Below, piece by piece: positions 59,554 to 64,000 of a DNA stretch of 64,000 bases. The stretch comes from Actinomyces graevenitzii C83 (lineage in GTDB: Bacteria > Actinomycetota > Actinomycetes > Actinomycetales > Actinomycetaceae). Every line of letters starts with the position of its first letter. The stretch's first letter is position 1. The stretch is taken from the NCBI RefSeq assembly GCF_000239695.1, contig NZ_JH470338.1:647958-711957 (forward strand). The letters are read 5' to 3'. Made by a program: the position numbers and the translations under genes. The notes under the pieces are model-generated. The model was given only the letters and a program-made list of their open reading frames with translations. It was not told the origin of the DNA and made no database searches.

Positions 59554-59994
59554 CTAATGAGCTGAGGCAGCTACTAGTGGGCCCACTACGGCCACGGCGC
59601 CGTCGATACGCACAACCCGCACACTAGCACCCTCAGCGAAACTAAGTTTATCCACGCTACGCGCACTCCACTGGCCACCGTTTAGCTGCACTAAACCACC
59701 AGTTTCACTAACCCTTTGCAGCACTGTGGCCTCACGACCAGCTAGCGCCTCCACATTGGTTAGCATATTGGGGGTAGAAGCCAGCAGATAAGCCTTCAGC
59801 GGGGGGCGCGCCAGAAACATTAAGACGATAGCCACCAGTGCGAAAGCCACAAACTGCCCCCACACTGGCGCCCCTAGCGCGGCCGCGCCAGTACCAGCCA
59901 GCGCGCCGCCGGCAAGCATGAGAAAGACCAGGTCCGTGGACACCACCTCAACGGCAGCTAAAGCTAGAGCTGCACCAGCCCACCAAATCCACAT
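59554..59994 (-). CDS. NfeD-family protein
   Basis: A short NfeD partner of SPFH proteins, 146 aa. It has three membrane helices (1-75) and a C-terminal OB-fold-like domain with GREATVLQRVSETGGLVQLN and SFAEGASVRVVRIDGAVAVV. It lacks the ClpP-like protease domain of long NfeD forms. GAGAGGAG precedes the ATG. It is the first gene of the pair. Confidence 0.9.
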   Translation of the reverse strand: MWIWWAGAALALAAVEVVSTDLVFLMLAGGALAGTGAAALGAPVWGQFVAFALVAIVLMFLARPPLKAYLLASTPNMLTNVEALAGREATVLQRVSETGGLVQLNGGQWSARSVDKLSFAEGASVRVVRIDGAVAVVGPLVAASAH

Positions 59995-60031
59995 GTTTTT
60001 CTCCTCTCCGCCTTAAGTGCTCAGCTTGCTT

Positions 60032-60820
60032 TTAAGCTGATCGTAGCGCCCTGGCTCGGTAGCGGCCGCGATCCACATCTACCTGCAAGGCTAGACCATA
60101 AGTTTGGCTCATAACCTGCGAATTAACCACCTGGTCAATTGGACCAGCAGCCACCAACTTACCTTCACGTAAAGCCAGCGCGTGGGTAAAGCCCTCTGGA
60201 ATTTCCTCCAGGTGGTGGGTTACTAAAATTACCGACGGCGCCCCTGGCTGGGACACGATCTGGCTCAGTGCGCTTAGCAGCATTTCACGCCCGCCCAAGT
60301 CCAGGCCCGAAGCCGGCTCATCCAAGATTAGTAGTTCTGGGTCTGGCATAAGCGCACGGGCCACCTCGACACGTTTGCGTTCACCTGAAGAAAGCGTGGA
60401 CCAGGTGCGCGTGGCCTTATCGGACATGTTTAAAGCTGCCAGCAGCTCATCAGCGCGCTGAAAATCAAAATCTTCATATTCTTCACGCCAGCGTCCAATT
60501 ACCCCATAGGCGCCAGAAACTACAACGTCACGAACCTTTTCACCGCCTAAGACTTCATGCGACAGAGCTGAAGAAGCCAGGCCAATAGCCGGGCGCAGCT
60601 CAGCCAAATCAACTCGCCCTAGCTGCTGATCCATGATTTCAACGCTTCCCTGCGAGGGGAATAGGCGCGCTGCGGCCACTCGTGAAAGCGTGGTTTTACC
60701 AGCTCCATTCGCTCCTAGCACCACCCAAGCTTGACCTGGGTCAACCTGCCAGGAAAGGTGAGACAAAATGGTGGTTTTACCGCGCCATAGCGACACGTCT
60801 TGCAGCCTGAGAACACTCAT
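60032..60820 (-). CDS. ABC transporter ATP-binding protein
   Basis: A single ABC ATPase of 262 aa: Walker A VVLGANGAGKTTLSRV, signature LSSGERKRVEVARALM, Walker B ELLILDEPASGLD and switch His in LVTHHLEE. No permease gene stands next to it, so the transported substrate is unknown; it may be a YlmA/Rv2564-type orphan. The ATG at 60820 follows TATGCT by 6 nt. Confidence 0.88.
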   Translation of the reverse strand: MSVLRLQDVSLWRGKTTILSHLSWQVDPGQAWVVLGANGAGKTTLSRVAAARLFPSQGSVEIMDQQLGRVDLAELRPAIGLASSALSHEVLGGEKVRDVVVSGAYGVIGRWREEYEDFDFQRADELLAALNMSDKATRTWSTLSSGERKRVEVARALMPDPELLILDEPASGLDLGGREMLLSALSQIVSQPGAPSVILVTHHLEEIPEGFTHALALREGKLVAAGPIDQVVNSQVMSQTYGLALQVDVDRGRYRARALRSA

Positions 60821-60826
60821 GTATCA

Positions 60827-60832
60827 AGCATA
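60827..60832 (-). promoter_or_regulatory. -10 element for leaderless ABC ATPase gene
   Basis: TATGCT ends 6 nt before the ATG at 60820. Confidence 0.6.
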
Positions 60833-60837
60833 CGGCT

Positions 60838-60882
60838 TGGGGCCAAGTACCTAGGACATTTTGCCCATAGAACTTGGCCCCA
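60838..60882 (-). terminator. hairpin after glgM
   Basis: 11-bp arms TGGGGCCAAGT / ACTTGGCCCCA, 14 nt past the glgM stop, with a 23-nt loop. Confidence 0.5.
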
Positions 60883-60895
60883 TTAGCAACTGGCT

Positions 60896-62125
60896 TTAGC
60901 CCTGCTTAAGCACCCAGTTGTAGACCTCCATGGTGCGCTTGGCGATAGCTTCCCAAGCGAAGTGGTCTTCTACGCGCTTACGCGAAGCGGCACCCATGGC
61001 CTTGGCCCGGGCCTCGTCGGTGATTAGCGCGGTTAGGCGCTCAGCCAGGTCGGCTTCGAAACGGGCCGGGTCAATCGGGGTGCCGGTGCCGTCCTGGACC
61101 TGCTCAATGGGCACTAGCAGGCCGGTGACGCCGTCGTCGATAACCTCAGGAATACCGCCGGTAGCCGAACCCACCACGGGTAGGCCCACAGCCATAGCCT
61201 CAAGGTTAACGATGCCTAGCGGCTCGTAAACCGAGGGGCACACGAACACGTCGGAGGCAGCCAGTACGGCGATTAGCTGCTCGCGCGGCAGCATCTCTTC
61301 AACCCAAACCACACCGGTACGCTTCTCGCGCAGCTGGGCCACCAGGCCTTCAACCTCACGCATGATCTCGGGGGTGTCGGGGGCGCCAGCGCACAGCACG
61401 ATCTGTACGTCGCTGGGCAGCTGCTCGCAGGCACGCAGCAGGTGCGGCAGACCCTTCTGGCGGGTAATACGTCCTACGAAGACTACGGTGGGACGGGTGG
61501 GGTCAATGCCTAGACGCTTGAGGGTAGCCTCGCTCAGTTCAGCAGCGGCCTCGCCTTCAGGACGGCGCCAGCCAGACAGGTCAATACCGTTGTGTACAAC
61601 CTTGACACGCTCAGGGTCTACCTGCGGGTAGGAACGCAAAATGTCCTCACGCATACCGCCGGAAACTGCGATCACAGCAGCAGCGCCGGAGTAGGCCTGA
61701 CCTTCAGCCCAGGAGGACAGGGCGTAACCGCCACCTAGCTGCTCAGCCTTCCACGGACGCATGGGCTCTAGCGAGTGAGCGCTGAGCACGTGGGGAATGT
61801 CGTTTAGCAGACCAGCCAGGTGACCAGCGAGGTTGGCGTACCAGGTGTGGGAATGCACTAGGTCAGCGCCGGCGCAGTTGCCAGCAATTTCTAGGTCAAC
61901 CCCGAAAGTCTGTAGGGCTGCGTTAGCCTCAGCCAGCTCAGGTAGGTTCGCGTAACCAGTCACGCCAGGATCTGCACCTTCGGTGCCCGGCTCACGCGGT
62001 CCACCAAAAGCGTGCACGCGCACATCAGCGAGCGGGCGCAGCACCTTGGCCAGCTCATTGACGTGCACCCCCGCACCACCGTAAATGAAGGGCGGGTATT
62101 CCTTGGTGATCAGATCAACTCTCAT
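60896..62125 (-). CDS. glgM: GT4 glycogen synthase / maltose-1-phosphate synthase (GlgA/GlgM)
   Basis: Glycosyltransferase family 4 enzyme of 409 aa acting on ADP-glucose. It begins MRVDLITKEYPPFIYGGAGV (acceptor site), then VFVGRITRQKGLPHLLRA (nucleotide-binding loop) and FVCPSVYEPLGIVNLEAMAV (E-x7-E catalytic motif). Actinobacterial homologues such as Rv1212c are GlgM, making maltose 1-phosphate; glycogen synthase activity is the alternative name. The ATG at 62125 has GAAAG upstream; a longer frame to 62176 lacks support. Divergent from glgC, a usual arrangement. Confidence 0.9.
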   Translation of the reverse strand: MRVDLITKEYPPFIYGGAGVHVNELAKVLRPLADVRVHAFGGPREPGTEGADPGVTGYANLPELAEANAALQTFGVDLEIAGNCAGADLVHSHTWYANLAGHLAGLLNDIPHVLSAHSLEPMRPWKAEQLGGGYALSSWAEGQAYSGAAAVIAVSGGMREDILRSYPQVDPERVKVVHNGIDLSGWRRPEGEAAAELSEATLKRLGIDPTRPTVVFVGRITRQKGLPHLLRACEQLPSDVQIVLCAGAPDTPEIMREVEGLVAQLREKRTGVVWVEEMLPREQLIAVLAASDVFVCPSVYEPLGIVNLEAMAVGLPVVGSATGGIPEVIDDGVTGLLVPIEQVQDGTGTPIDPARFEADLAERLTALITDEARAKAMGAASRKRVEDHFAWEAIAKRTMEVYNWVLKQG

Positions 62126-62364
62126 TGGTGAACATCTTTCTAGGTGTGCCGGTAGTGGGCATGTGCCCACGGGCACAAATCTAACGCATATTTGGCGTTT
62201 TTGTGTTGTTGCTTACGCAAATCGCTACAGCGGACACCAACTCCCTGGGGATTTTTAGGTTTTGAGTCCTAAATTGCTGCCCGAACTGGGCCATTAGACC
62301 CTTATCAGAATTTTCTCAGCTAGCAATTTGGTGACTTACGTCGCGCAAGTGTGCTTTATGACGC
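62126..62364. other. divergent intergenic region of glgM/glgC
   Basis: About 240 bp between the two divergent glycogen genes. It must hold both promoters; only the glgC -10 is clear. No strong inverted repeat is seen. Confidence 0.5.
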
Positions 62365-62370
62365 TATGCT
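62365..62370 (+). promoter_or_regulatory. -10 element for leaderless glgC mRNA
   Basis: TATGCT ends 6 nt before the ATG at 62377. Confidence 0.6.
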
Positions 62371-62376
62371 GTGGTC

Positions 62377-63633
62377 ATGGTTGCTCATCGTGTACTCGCG
62401 ATTGTCCTTGCTGGTGGTGAGGGCAAACGCTTAATGCCTCTAACATTTGATCGCGCAAAGCCGGCGGTCCCCTTCGGCGGACAGTACCGCCTAATCGACT
62501 TTTCACTGTCGAACATGGTCAACTCCGGTTACTTGCACGTCGTGGTGCTTACCCAGTACAAGTCCCACTCTCTAGACCGCCACATTTCCAAGACCTGGCG
62601 TCTATCCTCCATGCTGGGTAATTACATTGCTTCAGTGCCTGCTCAGCAGCGTGTAGGTAAGCACTGGTTCCTTGGTAGCGCAGATGCTATCTACCAGTCT
62701 TTGAACCTGCTCGATGACGAGCGCCCCGACTACGTAGTCATCACCGGTGCTGACAACATTTACCGCATGGACTTCTCCCAGATGGTTGACCACCACATCG
62801 CATCTGGACTGCCGCTAACGGTTGCCGGCATTCGCCAGCCCAAGTCTCTAGCCAACCAGTTCGGGGTTATTGAAACTGACCCTGAAAACCGTGGTAAGAT
62901 CAAGGCTTTCGTGGAAAAGCCCAGCTCCACCCCCGGTCTGCCCGACTCGCCCGACGAGGTTCTAGCCTCTATGGGTAACTATGTCTTCACCGCTAACGCC
63001 CTCAAGGAAGCTGTCACCCTAGACGCCGCCAACGAGGAATCCAAGCACGACATGGGCGGCAACATTGTGCCTTGGTTCGTAGAGCGCGGCCTAGCCGGCG
63101 TTTACGACTTCAAGGACAATGTGGTTCCCGGCACTAGCGAGCGTGACCGTGACTACTGGCGCGACGTGGGTACCTTGGACGCCTACTACGAGGCTCACAT
63201 GGACCTGATCAGCGTCAACCCAGTCTTCAACCTCTACAACGAATCCTGGCCGCTATTCACCGGTTACAACTCGGCTGTGCCCCCGGCCAAGTTCGTTTAC
63301 GGTGACCGTGAGAGTGAGCGCGTGGGCCACGCGGTGGACTCCATTGTGTCCCCTGGCGTGATCGTTTCTGGTGGCGAGGTGGTTTCCTCCATTCTCTCCC
63401 CCGGTGTACGCATTAACTCTTGGTCGCGCGTACGCGAATCGGTGCTGCTAGACAATGTTGACGTAGGCCGTAATGCGGTTGTGGAGCGCTGCATCTTGGA
63501 CAAGTACGTTCGGGTTGAGCCTGGCGCATTCGTTGGTGTGAACCCAGACCAAGACCGCGAACGTGGCTTCATGGTTACCGAATCTGGTATCACGGTGGTA
63601 CCTAAGGGCACTGTAGTCTCTGGTGGTAACTGA
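62377..63633 (+). CDS. glgC: glucose-1-phosphate adenylyltransferase
   Basis: Makes ADP-glucose from ATP and glucose 1-phosphate, the committing step to glycogen. It has [21 protein letters not shown] (nucleotide loop), [25 protein letters not shown] and a left-handed beta-helix from about 300. The GTADA loop reads GSADA ([12 protein letters not shown]). 418 aa is usual. ATG 62377 is preferred to GTG 62371 because TATGCT lies 6 nt upstream. Confidence 0.96.
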   Translation: MVAHRVLAIVLAGGEGKRLMPLTFDRAKPAVPFGGQYRLIDFSLSNMVNSGYLHVVVLTQYKSHSLDRHISKTWRLSSMLGNYIASVPAQQRVGKHWFLGSADAIYQSLNLLDDERPDYVVITGADNIYRMDFSQMVDHHIASGLPLTVAGIRQPKSLANQFGVIETDPENRGKIKAFVEKPSSTPGLPDSPDEVLASMGNYVFTANALKEAVTLDAANEESKHDMGGNIVPWFVERGLAGVYDFKDNVVPGTSERDRDYWRDVGTLDAYYEAHMDLISVNPVFNLYNESWPLFTGYNSAVPPAKFVYGDRESERVGHAVDSIVSPGVIVSGGEVVSSILSPGVRINSWSRVRESVLLDNVDVGRNAVVERCILDKYVRVEPGAFVGVNPDQDRERGFMVTESGITVVPKGTVVSGGN

Positions 63634-63677
63634 GTCACTGTGGTCAAAGCCTGAGGGCTACCAAACCACTTAGTTAC

Positions 63678-63708
63678 AACTGACCCGGCCAGATTGGCCG
63701 GGTCAGTT
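63678..63708 (+). terminator. rho-independent terminator of glgC
   Basis: 13-bp arms AACTGACCCGGCC / GGCCGGGTCAGTT with a 5-nt loop and CGTTTAT following. Confidence 0.85.
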
Positions 63709-63833
63709 CGTTTATGTAGCGCCTGGTTTATACAGCGTCTACTTTTAGCATGTTAGCGCCTTAACTTTAGCGCTCTAGCACCTTAGCGGCGCCAGTTTAA
63801 CGCGCTAACTGCCATAAAAACGCCGCTAGTAGC

Positions 63834-64000
63834 TCAGCAACAGTCAAAGTTGTAGAGCAAATCTGAAAAGTCTAGAGCCTCTAGATTCTCACGGGAAATA
63901 AAGAGGTTACGTACTCCGGCGTCGCCCCAGCACAGGTCCCATTTAGTATCGAACTGGCTGTCGATTTGGAACAGCAGCTCGGTGTACTTGGTGGCTTCTG
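63834..64000 (-). CDS. DUF1963 (YwqG-like) protein, C-terminal part
   Basis: The gene runs off the window end; only the last 55 residues are visible. They include WDLCWGDAGVRNLFISREN and end LLYNFDCC, the typical DUF1963 tail (WGDxGxxNFFI ... YxWDCC). Function of the family is unknown; stop at 63834-63836. Confidence 0.8.
   Translation of the reverse strand, partial: EATKYTELLFQIDSQFDTKWDLCWGDAGVRNLFISRENLEALDFSDLLYNFDCC

Noticed and set aside
1..64000. CRISPR arrays, rRNA genes and riboswitches
   Set aside because: No regularly spaced repeats, rRNA motifs or recognisable riboswitch cores were seen on either strand.

Overview
The window looks like the chromosome of a high-GC Gram-positive actinobacterium, most likely Actinomycetaceae or a close relative. 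The evidence is a pupylation cluster (arc, dop, pup, pafA), an ANTAR-type PdtaR regulator, a type II DAHP synthase, a GlgM/GlgC pair, a DUF7455 zinc-ribbon protein, a PPi-type phosphofructokinase, and many starts lying 6-7 nt after a TANNNT hexamer, as in leaderless actinobacterial transcripts. I cannot assign a species from sequence alone.

Layout. Positions 1-7.9 kb are an accessory island: a decayed ISL3-type insertion sequence, a nonsense-mutated XRE regulator, a complete type I restriction-modification operon (hsdR-hsdM-hsdS), the first codons of a truncated ATPase gene cut by a solo copy of the same IS end, and a decayed MFS drug-transporter gene. From 7.9 to 19.7 kb lie housekeeping genes: a Na+/H+ antiporter, rpsA, polA, a hot-dog thioesterase, pdtaR, tRNA-Leu, pyk, lgt, and a TrpC-like protein without catalytic residues. 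19.7-27 kb is the Pup operon (trmI-arc-dop-pup-pafA-FKBP) with no proteasome core genes. 27-37 kb holds a RecB-like nuclease, an aldo-keto reductase, an acidic small protein, a flavoprotein, two related membrane proteins around an M3 peptidase, a winged-helix protein and an MBL-fold hydrolase. 37-48 kb carries parE, rpoD, a stress protein, a prenyl synthase, a PASTA kinase, DAHP synthase, PPi-phosphofructokinase and PlsC. 48-64 kb carries an exonuclease/GIY-YIG fusion, sodA, a lipoprotein FKBP, erpA, an ABC-F protein, a PTS permease, a TrmH methyltransferase, SPFH/NfeD, an ABC ATPase, glgM/glgC and the end of a DUF1963 gene.

How the genes work together. PTS uptake, PPi-dependent phosphofructokinase and pyruvate kinase form a fermentative sugar route, and GlgC/GlgM divert glucose to glycogen. 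The pupylation genes label proteins, but the missing 20S genes and the tail of Arc suggest that tagged proteins are unfolded or released rather than degraded, unless prcBA sits elsewhere.

The most unusual observations are the primary sigma factor with an apparent parallel beta-helix (DUF1565/pectate-lyase-like) segment spliced into its N-terminal region, a TrpC paralogue that has lost nearly all catalytic residues, an hsdS gene carrying both a (GA)7 tract and in-frame 25-bp repeats, and a helical N-terminal domain shared between an acidic-tailed protein and a membrane protein.
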